The notes: generated by a model not told the origin, from the letters alone. A stretch of DNA of 40,339 nucleotides from an uncultured Colwellia sp. (GCA_913063325.1 CAJXYE010000041.1:1-40339), one strand, 5' to 3'; shown: positions 26,969 through 36,613, counted from the first letter of the stretch. Numbers and translations: made by a program.

Positions 26969-28573
26969 TTAAGCGTTATCTTCTAAAATCATATCTGCTG
27001 CTTTTTCACCGATCATAATAGTAGGTGCGTTGGTATTACCTGAGGTTACCGTCGGCATAACAGACGCATCAACAACACGAATACCTTCTAAACCGTGTAC
27101 ACGTAATCGCTCATCAACAACAGCCATATCATCATTACCCATTTTGCATGAGCCAACAGGGTGATAGGCGTGAGAAGCTTCTCTTCTTAGGTATTCTTCA
27201 ATTTCTTGATCTGTATTGAGCGGTACATCAGGCTTTAATAAACAATCACGATGCTCGTTAAAGCCGTCACTATTAAGTATATCAAGCAAACGCTTCACCC
27301 CTTCTCTTAAGTCTTTCATATCATCAGGATGTGATAACAAATTTAACTTAATGTTAGGAGGAGTCATCGGGTTACTGTCTTTTAATGTTAACTCGCCACG
27401 ACTTTTAGGATTTGATGTATTAATAATTACACTATACCCCCATTTGGTCATGATTTTATAATCACGACAATGATCACGGTAAGCTAACGGCACAACGTGT
27501 AATTGCGCATCTGGACGTTCTTTTTCTGGTGAAGTTTTAATAAAGCCACCTGCCGCAGTTGGTGGACTAGCTAACCACCCTTTACCTGCTAACGCATATT
27601 TAAACAGAGCGATGGTTGATTTAATTGTTCCCACGAGATTAAGTGCTATACCTGACTTCTTCTTACTTTTCACCACTAAAATAACATCTGGGTGATCATG
27701 TAAGTTTTTACCAACACCTGGCAAGTCGTGTATTACTTTAATGCCCTTTTCTTCAAGCTCTGCTTTAGGGCCAACACCCGAAAGTAATAATAGTTGCGGC
27801 GAGTTAAATGCACCACCACATACTAAAACTTCTTTTGCCGCTTTAATCGTGTGTAGTTTACCGCCTTGCATATATTCAACGCCAACCGCGCGTTTACCTT
27901 CAAATAAAATGCGGTGAACCTGAGCGCCTGTTTCAACCGTTAAATTGCTACGTGCCATTGCTGGATCAATATAGCAGGCTTTAACACTAGCGCGTTTACC
28001 ATCTTTTACGGTGAATTGATAATATCCGATGCCTTCTTGCTTCTCGCCATTGAAGTCATCGTTCATTGTATAGCCATTTTCAAGACAAGATTTAATAAAA
28101 CCATTGTATACATCAAAGCTTTCATCACCATTACTTACTTGTAATGGACCGCCTTCGCCATGGTACTTACTTTCGCCACGCTCGTTGTTTTCCGCTTTTT
28201 TAAAGTAAGGTAAAACATTATCGTAGCTCCAGCCTTTGTTGCCTAAGCTTTCCCAAAGGTCGTAGTCTTCTTTGCGACCACGAATATACACCATGCCATT
28301 AATACCACTTGAACCACCAAGCATTTTACCGCGTGGTTGGTATTGCGTACGGTTATTCATCGACTTATCAGCCAAGGTATTAAAACGCCAGTTAAGGGTA
28401 TTCATTTTTAAATCTTGAATAAGCGCTGCAAAAGCTCCTGGTGTAGATACCAATTTGTTATCACCCTTACCGCCTGCTTCAAGTAAGCATACTTTATTGC
28501 TTGGATCAGCCGATAAACGATTCGCTAAAACACCACCAGCTGAACCACCACCAATAACAATATAATCAAACAT
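26969..28573 (-). CDS. GMC-family FAD-dependent alcohol oxidoreductase (choline dehydrogenase-like)
   Basis: The protein has 534 residues. The N-terminal FAD-binding motif is IVIGGGSAGGVLANRL. The second GMC signature is GKMLGGSSGINGMVYIRG (about residues 82-99). The C-terminal catalytic region contains HAYHPVGSCKMG (about 466-477), with the active-site His, and a late Asn in SGNTNAPTIMIGE. It oxidises a primary alcohol to an aldehyde, passing electrons to a quinone or cytochrome acceptor. Homologues include AlkJ, polyethylene-glycol dehydrogenase and BetA. There is no signal peptide. It is third in a three-gene run with the aldehyde dehydrogenase (31 bp upstream) and the acyl-CoA synthetase, so a fatty or isoprenoid alcohol is a better guess than choline. 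Confidence 0.88.
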   Translation of the reverse strand: MFDYIVIGGGSAGGVLANRLSADPSNKVCLLEAGGKGDNKLVSTPGAFAALIQDLKMNTLNWRFNTLADKSMNNRTQYQPRGKMLGGSSGINGMVYIRGRKEDYDLWESLGNKGWSYDNVLPYFKKAENNERGESKYHGEGGPLQVSNGDESFDVYNGFIKSCLENGYTMNDDFNGEKQEGIGYYQFTVKDGKRASVKACYIDPAMARSNLTVETGAQVHRILFEGKRAVGVEYMQGGKLHTIKAAKEVLVCGGAFNSPQLLLLSGVGPKAELEEKGIKVIHDLPGVGKNLHDHPDVILVVKSKKKSGIALNLVGTIKSTIALFKYALAGKGWLASPPTAAGGFIKTSPEKERPDAQLHVVPLAYRDHCRDYKIMTKWGYSVIINTSNPKSRGELTLKDSNPMTPPNIKLNLLSHPDDMKDLREGVKRLLDILNSDGFNEHRDCLLKPDVPLNTDQEIEEYLRREASHAYHPVGSCKMGNDDMAVVDERLRVHGLEGIRVVDASVMPTVTSGNTNAPTIMIGEKAADMILEDNA

Positions 28574-28604
28574 CTTTATTTCCTGTTGTAATAATTGTGA
28601 TGAA

Positions 28605-30041
28605 TTACTGACGAAGTAACCATTTTAATATTGGGCGTAAAAAGCCTTTGTCATAAGGTGGCGCAGTAAATTTACCAGGGTAGAACTTACCTCGCTTTAA
28701 TATAGATTTAGCCTTACTCATTGCTTTAAACCCTTCATGACCGTGGTAATGACCAATACCAGAATCACCAACACCACCAAATGGTACATCGTCACAAAGT
28801 GCATGTGAGACAACTTCATTAATACTCACACCACCCGAATGTGTATGATTTAAAATGTAGTCTTGTGTAGTTTTATCAAAGCTCATGATATAAAGACCAA
28901 GCGGACGACCACCTTGATTAATATAACTAACAGCTTCTTCTACTGATTTATAGCCTTTAATTGGTAAAATTGGACCAAAAATTTCTTCCTGCATCACAAT
29001 CATATCTTCAGTAGCATTCAACACTAAATGCGTCGGCATCATACGAGTTTTTGGATCTGGTTCCTGACCGTTAGCAGATATTACTGTTGCTCCTTTGGCT
29101 TTGGCATCAGATAGTATTTCTTGTAAACGTTGAAAATGACGTTCAGAGTGAACACTTGAATGATCTGTTGTAGAGCTAAACGCAGGAAACATCTCTTTGA
29201 AACGCTTACAGTATGCATCTACTACAGCTTGCTCTTTACCTTCAGGACATAATATATAATCTGGTGATAAACAAATTTGACCTGAATTAGCACATTTACC
29301 ATAGATAAATCGACTTACAGCATCGTCAATGTCCATATCTGGACAAACAATCACTGGACACTTACCACCTAACTCTAAAGTTACCGGTACTAAGTTTGCA
29401 GAAGCTGCGCGCATAACATGGCGACCTACTGCTGTTGAGCCAGTAAACATTAAATGGTTAAACGGTAATGCAGAAAAGCGAGCAGATGCCTCTGCTTCTC
29501 CATCAAAAATTGACACTAGTGAATCATCAAACGCTTCGGCAATAATTTTCTTAGCGACTTTGTTAGTTTCAGGGTTGAACTCAGACATTTTTATCATGGC
29601 AGAGTTGCCGGCAGCAAGCGCGGTAACCAAGGGACCAAAAGTAACAATTATAGGGCCATTCCACGCACCAATAATGCCAACTACACCAACTGGTTGATAC
29701 ATTAATTCAACCTTTGCAGGTCGCACTAATAAGTCCGTATGGCGAGTTTCAGTTTTCATCCACTTTTTAAGGCGCTTAACGCAGTAATCAATGTTATTAA
29801 TGTTAGGTAAAACATCTAACAACAAAGTTTCTTCAGGGCTTCGGCGACCAAAGTCTTTATTTAGTGACTCAATCAACTCATCTTGGTGGGCTAATAAAGA
29901 CTTCCTTAAACGCTTTAATCGTGCAATACGCTCATCTGCTGAAGGCATAGGATTTGCTAAATAAGCTTGCTGCTGTTTTTTCAGCTGCAATGCAAATTCA
30001 CAAGCTTGATCTTCAACTACCACTTGCTCTTGGGCTGACAT
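28605..30041 (-). CDS. Aldehyde dehydrogenase (coniferyl aldehyde dehydrogenase-like)
   Basis: The protein has 478 residues. The catalytic base is E223 in TLELGGKCP and the nucleophile is C257 in SGQICLSPDYI. This nearly matches the GQxCxAPDY pattern of the membrane-associated fatty and coniferyl aldehyde dehydrogenase branch (class 3-like, shorter than the usual 490-500). It oxidises an aldehyde to the acid with NAD(P). A good ribosome-binding site (AGGGGAGAG) precedes the ATG. It lies 19 bp after the acyl-CoA synthetase and 31 bp before the GMC enzyme, linking alcohol oxidation to CoA activation. Confidence 0.88.
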   Translation of the reverse strand: MSAQEQVVVEDQACEFALQLKKQQQAYLANPMPSADERIARLKRLRKSLLAHQDELIESLNKDFGRRSPEETLLLDVLPNINNIDYCVKRLKKWMKTETRHTDLLVRPAKVELMYQPVGVVGIIGAWNGPIIVTFGPLVTALAAGNSAMIKMSEFNPETNKVAKKIIAEAFDDSLVSIFDGEAEASARFSALPFNHLMFTGSTAVGRHVMRAASANLVPVTLELGGKCPVIVCPDMDIDDAVSRFIYGKCANSGQICLSPDYILCPEGKEQAVVDAYCKRFKEMFPAFSSTTDHSSVHSERHFQRLQEILSDAKAKGATVISANGQEPDPKTRMMPTHLVLNATEDMIVMQEEIFGPILPIKGYKSVEEAVSYINQGGRPLGLYIMSFDKTTQDYILNHTHSGGVSINEVVSHALCDDVPFGGVGDSGIGHYHGHEGFKAMSKAKSILKRGKFYPGKFTAPPYDKGFLRPILKWLLRQ

Positions 30042-30060
30042 AATATCTCTCCCCTAAACC

Positions 30061-31644
30061 TTAGCCAACGGCTCTGTCTGAGTTTTCCCAATACTTTTTA
30101 CGTACATCTTTCCTTAACACCTTACCAACGACAGTAAGTGGTAATTGGTCAACAATTACTATTGATTTTGGTGACTTATAACTACCTAATGACTCTTTAA
30201 CAAAAGCAATTAGCTCTTGCTCTGACACCTGTTCACCTTCTCTTAGCATAACCTCGGCATGAACAGCCTCACCCCATTCTTCATGAGGAATGCCAACAAC
30301 TGCTGACATAAAAATTGCGTTATGAGCATTAATTGCCGCTTCAACTTCAGTGGCATAAATATTGAAGCCACCAGAAATGATCATATCTTTTTTACGATCT
30401 ACTAAGTAAATATAGCCATTTTCATCTTTATAGCCCATATCACCTGATTTCCAATAGCCGTCATAAAACTCTTCTGCTGTTTTTTCAGGGTTGTCTAAGT
30501 AGCCTAAACAAACACCACGAGAGCGTAGCCAAAACTCACCTATTTCTCCTCTTTTTACGGGCTCGCCATCATCGTCCATAATTTCAACTTCAACACCAGC
30601 AGTTACACGACCTGCTGAAGACAAGTGCTTATCGTCACCATTTTCACATAAATGATCAGATTTACTTAATGAAAGCGCGATAGCAAAATGCTCAGTTGAG
30701 CCATAAGCCTGAATAAAAATATTACCGAATTTTTTCTGTAACAGTTTTAGTTTTGCAGGGCTCATCGGCGCAGCGCCATAATACATATTTTGCATGGTTG
30801 AAAAGTCAACATCTTGCACTTCTGGGATCTCAAGCATACGATAAAGTATAGTTGGTACAAGAAAAGCGTGAGTTGATTTTTCTGTCTCAATGGTTTGACA
30901 ATATTTCACCAAATCAGGTTCATTTAAAGTAATGTTACAACCACCACTAAAGAATGTAGGCACTAAGAACATACCACTACCATGACTAATTGGCGCAATA
31001 TGTTGCATTCTAGTATTGGTATCAAAGCAAGCTTCATCTAACGCATACAAAGTATCGCGTAAACCTAGCCAATTATCAGCACAATACACCGCTGGCTTAC
31101 CTTTACCTGTCGTACCACCTGTAAAACGAATGATAGATTGATGCTCTCTATCATCAATCTCCATATTTGGATTTTCATCAGATACCTGCGCTAACAGATC
31201 CCATAAATAAAACAGGTTGTCATTACCTTCAAACTCAGAAGGAATTGGATCCATACAAACCACTTTAATGCCATGCCCAATTAGCATTTCTAAGTGCGTT
31301 GCTAAGTGCATATTCTCTATAAATACAACTTTAGGTTTAGAATATTCTATTTGCCATTCATGCTCAGCAATAGCATCGCGTGAGTTAGTAAAAGCCCCAG
31401 TAAAATGTGATTTAAAAATAGTAGGGAAATGAAATAACGCCATGTTGTCGTTATCTAAAATATTAACAAAGCGATCATTTCTTTCCATGCCAAACGTCGT
31501 CGAAAGCATGTTCACTATTTTATTAGTTACTAAATGAAATTCTCGATAAGTAAAACGGCGGTCACGTTCTACGTTAACTATTGCTTCCAAGTCTCCCCAT
31601 TTATCAACAATACTTTGGAATTGGCTGCTAAAATTAACTTTCAT
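30061..31644 (-). CDS. Acyl-CoA synthetase (AMP-forming ligase)
   Basis: The protein has 527 residues. The ATP/AMP signature is RFTGGTTGKGKPAVY (about residues 168-182). The adenylate motif is QAYGSTEHF (about 313-321), and the hinge and core motifs are SGDMGYKDENGYIYLVDRKK and GGFNIYATEVE. The C-terminal catalytic Lys is in GKVLRKDV. It activates a carboxylic acid to its CoA ester. It is first in the leftward three-gene operon with aldehyde and alcohol dehydrogenases, so its substrate is probably the acid formed by them. The exact chain type cannot be read from sequence. Confidence 0.88.
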   Translation of the reverse strand: MKVNFSSQFQSIVDKWGDLEAIVNVERDRRFTYREFHLVTNKIVNMLSTTFGMERNDRFVNILDNDNMALFHFPTIFKSHFTGAFTNSRDAIAEHEWQIEYSKPKVVFIENMHLATHLEMLIGHGIKVVCMDPIPSEFEGNDNLFYLWDLLAQVSDENPNMEIDDREHQSIIRFTGGTTGKGKPAVYCADNWLGLRDTLYALDEACFDTNTRMQHIAPISHGSGMFLVPTFFSGGCNITLNEPDLVKYCQTIETEKSTHAFLVPTILYRMLEIPEVQDVDFSTMQNMYYGAAPMSPAKLKLLQKKFGNIFIQAYGSTEHFAIALSLSKSDHLCENGDDKHLSSAGRVTAGVEVEIMDDDGEPVKRGEIGEFWLRSRGVCLGYLDNPEKTAEEFYDGYWKSGDMGYKDENGYIYLVDRKKDMIISGGFNIYATEVEAAINAHNAIFMSAVVGIPHEEWGEAVHAEVMLREGEQVSEQELIAFVKESLGSYKSPKSIVIVDQLPLTVVGKVLRKDVRKKYWENSDRAVG

Positions 31645-31823
31645 CTCTAACTCTCTTAATAATTATAATGTTCTAATTTCATGACTATAAGTAAACTGTC
31701 TTTGAGCTCAATTATCAGGTCAAAATTGGCAAACATGCAGTTAAGTATTTACTCTAAAGTAGGCATCTTTTAATACAAAAGAACAAATACAAGAAGATGT
31801 AGAATTTTAAAAGGAATAAAAAG

Positions 31824-31859
31824 AGGCTAAAAGCGAGGACATTCCAAGTCAATTAGCCT
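31824..31859 (-). terminator. Probable terminator after the racemase gene
   Basis: AGGCTAA (31824-31830) pairs with TTAGCCT (31853-31859), a 7-bp stem with a long loop. On the minus strand it is followed by CTTTTTATT. It sits 45 bp after the racemase stop. It is weaker than the other terminators here, so read-through into the acyl-CoA synthetase operon is possible. The rest of the 260-bp gap should hold that operon's promoter. Confidence 0.5.
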
Positions 31860-31904
31860 ACAGAGGAGAAATGCACTTACCAGTGCGAGGTTAAGTATTC
31901 GTAT

Positions 31905-33011
31905 TTACTTGTTCAGCGAATTTAAAATTTCTGCTGTATGTTGCCCAACGTTAGGAATTTCACCAATACAAGGCTGGCTAACACTAAACTTAGGCGCAGG
32001 TGTTGGCTGTAAATATTGACCTTCACCTGTATAACAGCCACGCGCCTTAATATGCTCATGCTCAGCTGCTTCTGGAATAGATAAAACAGGTGCATAACAA
32101 GCATCAGTTCCTTCTAAAATATCGTTGCATTGTGCTTGAGTTTTACTTGCAAAAAATGCCGCCATTTTTGCTCTTGCTTGAGGCCACAACTTTTTATTGT
32201 TCTGCTGAGCAAAGTCATCATCATCAGCAAAGCCACACAATGTAACTAATTCTTTATAAAAATTAGGCTCTAACGCTTGAACTGAAACATATTTCCCGTC
32301 AGCACATTGATAAGTATTGCACCAATGAGATCCTGCGCCGAAAAAGTCTTGCCCTTTTTCTTCACGTAGCAACCCCTGCGCCCTAATACTGGTTAACAAC
32401 CCCATGCTATAAATGGTGCCGTCACAAATAGCTGCATCAATCACCTGCCCTTGGCCAGTGTTTTGTGCATATAAAAGCGCTGAAGTTATACCAATGACCA
32501 ATGGTAAGGTGCCACCACCAATATCGCCCACTAAGGTTGGTGTTGGATATGGTGCATCGTCAGGTAAACCGCCATAATGCAAGGCTCCAGTAATTGATAC
32601 ATAGTTGATGTCATGGCCAGCATTTTTTGCTAAAGGTCCTGTTTGCCCCCAACCAGTCATACGACCATATACGAGTTTTGGGTTGCGCTGATGACAAACC
32701 TCCGGTCCAAGCCCCAACTTTTCAGTAATGCCTGGGCGAAACCCTTCAATTAACACGTCTGATTGCTCAACAAGCTTCAATACTGTTTCAACATCATCAG
32801 GATTTTTTAAGTCTAGTGCAATCGACTTTTTACCACGCTTAAAAAATGAAGCATCTTTATTGCTATCTAAATCAATACCAGCGTTAGGGTTAGCCGTTTT
32901 ACGTTCAATTAAAATAACCTCAGCCCCAAAGTCAGCTAGTATCATACCAGCTGCCGGACATGGCCCTAAGCCAGCCAACTCAACAACTTTTATACCGTTT
33001 AGTGGTCCCAT
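31905..33011 (-). CDS. Alpha-methylacyl-CoA racemase (CaiB/BaiF superfamily)
   Basis: The 368-residue protein belongs to CoA-transferase family III. The racemase residues are in place: H133 in AGHDINYVSITGAL and D163 in LVGDIGGG, 30 residues apart as in the mycobacterial enzyme MCR (H126/D156). A Glu in QALEPNFY corresponds to the third catalytic residue. A formyl-CoA-type transferase would instead use a single Asp without this His. The enzyme epimerises (2R)- and (2S)-2-methylacyl-CoA, which is needed to beta-oxidise isoprenoid or sterol-like chains. A GGAG ribosome-binding site precedes the ATG. A repeat element separates it from the upstream dehydrogenase gene in the same direction. Confidence 0.87.
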   Translation of the reverse strand: MGPLNGIKVVELAGLGPCPAAGMILADFGAEVILIERKTANPNAGIDLDSNKDASFFKRGKKSIALDLKNPDDVETVLKLVEQSDVLIEGFRPGITEKLGLGPEVCHQRNPKLVYGRMTGWGQTGPLAKNAGHDINYVSITGALHYGGLPDDAPYPTPTLVGDIGGGTLPLVIGITSALLYAQNTGQGQVIDAAICDGTIYSMGLLTSIRAQGLLREEKGQDFFGAGSHWCNTYQCADGKYVSVQALEPNFYKELVTLCGFADDDDFAQQNNKKLWPQARAKMAAFFASKTQAQCNDILEGTDACYAPVLSIPEAAEHEHIKARGCYTGEGQYLQPTPAPKFSVSQPCIGEIPNVGQHTAEILNSLNK

Positions 33012-33031
33012 TTCATTTTCTCCACGTTATA

Positions 33032-33296
33032 ATACCAATTAAATTAAATATTTGATCATTCAGCGAGAGTTAAAAGGCTTAGAGGCAAGGCATTGGTTGC
33101 AGGTAATGGTTATTCCCTTATCAAAATCAATAACGCAAGCATATAAGCCTTTTAAACTCGCCCTTCGGGAGCTTGTCAGGAGAGTAATAACTTTACAAAT
33201 TGCTTTAGTGGAGAATGCTACACCTGCATCAATTTGCTTTGTTCTAACTCCCCTGACACAGCTCTGAACTGACTAAATATTTAATGCAATTGGTAT
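33032..33296. repeat. 265-bp MITE-like repeat with long imperfect inverted ends
   Basis: The outer ends mirror each other over about 32 bases. The left end starts ATACCAATTAAATTAAATAT and the right end, on the other strand, starts ATACCAATTGCATTAAATAT. Two further inverted pairs lie inside: 33063-33081 with 33144-33161, and 33170-33185 with 33247-33263. The whole can fold as two hairpins within an outer stem. There is no credible coding sequence. The arrangement fits a non-autonomous miniature transposable repeat. It accounts for most of the 324-bp gap between the HSD10-like dehydrogenase and the racemase genes and may attenuate transcription between them. Target duplication is not clear. Confidence 0.8.
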
Positions 33297-33335
33297 AAAA
33301 GCACCTTAAAGGTGCTTTAATAACTTATTAAGAAC

Positions 33336-34112
33336 TTACTTAGCTTGCATCACTGTAGCGCCATCTAATCGGACAATACGACCATTCATATAGCCATTTT
33401 CAAATAAGAAAGAACAAGTATGTGCAAACTCTTCCATTTCACCCATACGTTTAGGCGCTTCACACATTTCTACAAGTGAATTAACCACTTTTTCACCTAG
33501 CGACTTAACCATAGGCGTACCAAATAAACCTGGTGCAATTGAATTTACACGAATACCGTAACGGGCTAATTCTCGTGCAGCTGGAATATTCATACCATTA
33601 ACTCCGGCTTTTGAACCTGAATATGCACTTTGACCAATTTGCCCTTCAAAAGCTGCCCCCGATGAAATGTTTATAATCACTCCTCGTTCACCTTTTTCGT
33701 CTGGCTCATTCTTTGCCATTTGTTCAGCACATTTAGCCATCACATTAAATACACCACATAAATTAACGTTAATTACCGTAGCGTATTTTTTTAGGCTTGA
33801 AGCAATACCTTCTTTATCTAAAATTTTACACGGTAGTGGAATACCAGCCGCATTAACGTCACCGTGAATTGCACCGAACTTATCCATTACAGCAGCAATC
33901 GCAGCATCTATACTTTCTTCACTTGTTACATCAGTTTGGCAAAAGATAGCCTTATCTTCCCCAAGCTCAGCCACGGTCGCATTGCCTGCGTCTTCATTTA
34001 GGTCAAACAAGGCAACTTTAGCGCCCTTTTCTGCTACTAAATATTCTGCTGTCGCTTTACCTAAGCCAGAAGCGCCACCTGTTATAACAACAACTTTATC
34101 TTGCAAATTCAT
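33336..34112 (-). CDS. Short-chain dehydrogenase, HSD10-type (3-hydroxyacyl-CoA dehydrogenase type II)
   Basis: The protein has 258 residues. The NAD-binding motif is TGGASGLG (residues 11-18). The catalytic set is S151, Y164 and K168 (SAYSGSKAG), with D61 in the adenine pocket region. The long loop and the GLFGTPMVKSLGEKV segment are hallmarks of 17-beta-HSD10/2-methyl-3-hydroxybutyryl-CoA dehydrogenase. It oxidises 3-hydroxyacyl-CoA, including 2-methyl-branched forms, to the keto thioester. It is in the beta-oxidation run after the acyl-CoA dehydrogenase (59-bp gap). Confidence 0.88.
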   Translation of the reverse strand: MNLQDKVVVITGGASGLGKATAEYLVAEKGAKVALFDLNEDAGNATVAELGEDKAIFCQTDVTSEESIDAAIAAVMDKFGAIHGDVNAAGIPLPCKILDKEGIASSLKKYATVINVNLCGVFNVMAKCAEQMAKNEPDEKGERGVIINISSGAAFEGQIGQSAYSGSKAGVNGMNIPAARELARYGIRVNSIAPGLFGTPMVKSLGEKVVNSLVEMCEAPKRMGEMEEFAHTCSFLFENGYMNGRIVRLDGATVMQAK

Positions 34113-34171
34113 GAACTTTCTCTCAAATTTTTATACACATGCTGGTTAACTTGCAGTAACCAACGATAGAA

Positions 34172-35317
34172 TTATTTAAATGCTTGAATACCTGTTAACA
34201 AGCGAGCAATTAACAACTGCTGAATTTCTGTAGTCCCATCAGGAATTGGTCCAACAATCGCTTCACGAGCTAAACGTTCAACAATAAATTCTTTAGTAAC
34301 ACCATTACCACCGTGTATTTGCACAGCATCACGACAAGCAGTAACCGCTATTTCAGTACCGTACCATTTCGCCATTGAGCACTCTTTGTCACAACGAATA
34401 CCATTATCAATCATGTCAGCAGCACGTAAAGTTAATAGTCGAGCCGCATCAATTTCAGTTGCCATTTTAGCAATTTTAAGTGCAATTAGCTGGTGACCCG
34501 CAATCTGTTTGCCATGCTGTGTACGCTCTTGACTATATTTAACAGATTCTTCCAGCGCACGACGAGCAATTGAATAACCCCAAGCCGCCATATGACAACG
34601 AGCACGTTCAAACGTTACCAATGTATTTTTTAATCCATCACCTTCTTTGCCAACCGTATTCGCTACAGGCACACGAACATCAGCAAGGAAAATTTGAGAA
34701 GTTGACTGGCTGTTTAACGCCATTTTTTCAATTCCCTTAACTTCTAAACCTGGTGTGTCGGCAGGAATAGCAATATGCGTTAATTCACCTTCGCCTGTTT
34801 TACAGGTACAAACGAATATATCCATATGTTCGCCATTTGAAATCCAAGTTTTTTCGCCATTAATAACCCACTCATCGCCATCTTTTACCGCACGAGTTTT
34901 AACAGCAGCTACATCTGAACCCACATCTGGTTCAGAAATACCAATAGAAATAAACTTCTCACCCGAAATTAAACCTGGTACATACTCATCAATGATATGT
35001 TGAGGAGCATTATTAATTAACAAATCAATACCTGCTACGTTAATTAACCCAGTAAGCGCGAGATCTAATGAACCTACCGCAACTTCTTCCCAAATTAAAA
35101 GATGCGTTTTCCAGTCCATTCCATAGCCACCACTTTCTTCTGGGTGTGGAGCACTGATATAGCCAAATTCAGATAATTTACTGCTCCACTTTACCAATTG
35201 TTCTTTGCTAAAGTGGCTTTCACCGTGAGCTCTAATTTCTGGTTCAATCTCGTTTTGTACGAATTTACGAACCGACTCAACGGCCATTTTTTGTTCTTCA
35301 GTCATTTGGAAGTTCAT
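34172..35317 (-). CDS. Acyl-CoA dehydrogenase with Asp at the catalytic-base position
   Basis: The protein has 381 residues with all three ACAD domains: N-terminal helical, beta middle with GISEPDVGSD (about 126-135) and C-terminal helical with IHGGNGV. Flavin and ETF use are expected. The usual EGT catalytic motif reads DGT here (D360 in PIPDGTTEIQ). The alternative Glu position used by isovaleryl-CoA dehydrogenase appears as Ala239 in FERARC. The base is therefore probably Asp360, an uncommon feature. It introduces the alpha-beta double bond in the acyl-CoA. A ribosome-binding site (GAGGAAT) precedes the ATG. It is in the leftward operon between the thiolase and HSD10-like genes. Confidence 0.88.
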   Translation of the reverse strand: MNFQMTEEQKMAVESVRKFVQNEIEPEIRAHGESHFSKEQLVKWSSKLSEFGYISAPHPEESGGYGMDWKTHLLIWEEVAVGSLDLALTGLINVAGIDLLINNAPQHIIDEYVPGLISGEKFISIGISEPDVGSDVAAVKTRAVKDGDEWVINGEKTWISNGEHMDIFVCTCKTGEGELTHIAIPADTPGLEVKGIEKMALNSQSTSQIFLADVRVPVANTVGKEGDGLKNTLVTFERARCHMAAWGYSIARRALEESVKYSQERTQHGKQIAGHQLIALKIAKMATEIDAARLLTLRAADMIDNGIRCDKECSMAKWYGTEIAVTACRDAVQIHGGNGVTKEFIVERLAREAIVGPIPDGTTEIQQLLIARLLTGIQAFK

Positions 35318-35374
35318 TATTTATTCCTCATTACATTAATCTTTTACAAGGTCGATACTAGCCACTTAATAAAA

Positions 35375-36613
35375 TTAAGCTTTTGCTAAAATGTTAATTG
35401 ACACAGCGCCTTCTTCAATACCTACTAACCCACCGCTGTTTTCATGTACCGCATGTTTAGCACCAACAACCTGACGAGCACCGGCTTCACCACGAAGTTG
35501 AACAACAAGCTCATGAATTTGACCAAGCCCTGTCGCACCTAGCGGATGACCTTTAGACTCTAAGCCACCTGATGGGTTAATTGGAATGCGGCCTCCAATT
35601 GTAAAGTCACCATTTTCTGCAGCTGGTCCAGCTTGACCAAAACCAACTAAACCAAGGTTTTCAGCATGTAAAATTTCACCCATTGCTGTTGCATCATGAA
35701 CTTCAGCCACGTCCATATCTTGTGGACCAACACCCGCTATTTCATAGGCTTCTTTTGCCGCTAAATGCTCACAGTGCTGATCCCACTGATCAGCTGGTCG
35801 GCTAGTAGCGCTGCGAATAACAGCAGCAAGTACTCGAACAGCGCGCTTTTCGGCATTTAATTTTTTCAGCCCTTCTTCATTACAAACCACAACCGCTGCC
35901 GCACCGTCTGAAATAGGTGCACACATAGGTAAAGTTAAAGGGTAAGTAATTGGTGGAGCTGCCATTACTTCATCAATCGTATAAGGGTCTCTAAATTGCG
36001 ACAATTCATTATGAACTGAGTGCTGGTGGTTCTTAGCGCTCACTGCCGCTATTTGTCTTTGAGTTGTACCAAATGTTTTCATATGGTTACGACAAAAAGC
36101 TGCATATACATCCATAAACACACTATAAGGGCGCTCTGAGGTTGTACCTGGTGGCACTTCAAAACCTTCAGCAGGCTTTAATAAAGTTTTAAGGTTTTGC
36201 TCTGGATTGCTCACATCCCATGCACCATCAAATACAGAGAACATCTTAGCTTTGTCGGCTACATTCATCTTCTCTGCGCCAACAACTAGTGCAATATCAC
36301 ATGCACCTGATTTAAGCATTTGGTTGGCTAGATAAAAACCTGAACTACCTGAAGCACAAGCATTCTCAACATTAAAGATAGGGATACCTTCAATACCATT
36401 TTTACTTAAGTAAACTTGTCCGGGTACCATACCCTGACCATGTAAATGGCCTTGAGTACAGCCAGTGAAAAATGCCGTTCCAATTTCGTCTTTATCACAA
36501 CCAGCATCAGCAAGTGCTTTTTCAATTGCTTCGCCAGTCAAACTTTCTAATGTACGTTCGATGTGTCGACCAAACTTAGTCATGCCAACACCTGCGATAT
36601 AAATATTACTCAT
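35375..36613 (-). CDS. SCPx-type thiolase (3-ketoacyl-CoA thiolase, lipid-transfer-protein family)
   Basis: The protein has 412 residues. The nucleophile is C86 in NVENACASGSSG. A His in SKGHPLGATGLGQ is the second catalytic residue. The usual C-terminal Cys-x-Gly of FadA-type thiolases is absent; HENSGG occupies that region, as in the sterol carrier protein X branch. No sterol-carrier domain is fused. SCPx thiolases cleave 2-methyl-branched and sterol side-chain 3-ketoacyl-CoA. That fits the racemase and HSD10-type enzymes nearby. A ribosome-binding site (AGGAACC) precedes the ATG, and the gap to the hydratase gene is short. Confidence 0.88.
   Translation of the reverse strand: MSNIYIAGVGMTKFGRHIERTLESLTGEAIEKALADAGCDKDEIGTAFFTGCTQGHLHGQGMVPGQVYLSKNGIEGIPIFNVENACASGSSGFYLANQMLKSGACDIALVVGAEKMNVADKAKMFSVFDGAWDVSNPEQNLKTLLKPAEGFEVPPGTTSERPYSVFMDVYAAFCRNHMKTFGTTQRQIAAVSAKNHQHSVHNELSQFRDPYTIDEVMAAPPITYPLTLPMCAPISDGAAAVVVCNEEGLKKLNAEKRAVRVLAAVIRSATSRPADQWDQHCEHLAAKEAYEIAGVGPQDMDVAEVHDATAMGEILHAENLGLVGFGQAGPAAENGDFTIGGRIPINPSGGLESKGHPLGATGLGQIHELVVQLRGEAGARQVVGAKHAVHENSGGLVGIEEGAVSINILAKA

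Noticed and set aside
29329..29697. A 122-codon frame opposite the aldehyde dehydrogenase
   Set aside because: It is the complement of conserved enzyme codons, including the catalytic Glu region. It is a shadow of codon bias.
32728..33042. A 104-codon frame opposite the start of the racemase
   Set aside because: It is antisense to the conserved N-terminal domain, and its end runs into the MITE boundary without any supporting signal.
33052..33267. A 71-codon open frame inside the 265-bp repeat
   Set aside because: It spans inverted repeats of a MITE-like unit, has no ribosome-binding site and shows no recognisable domain.
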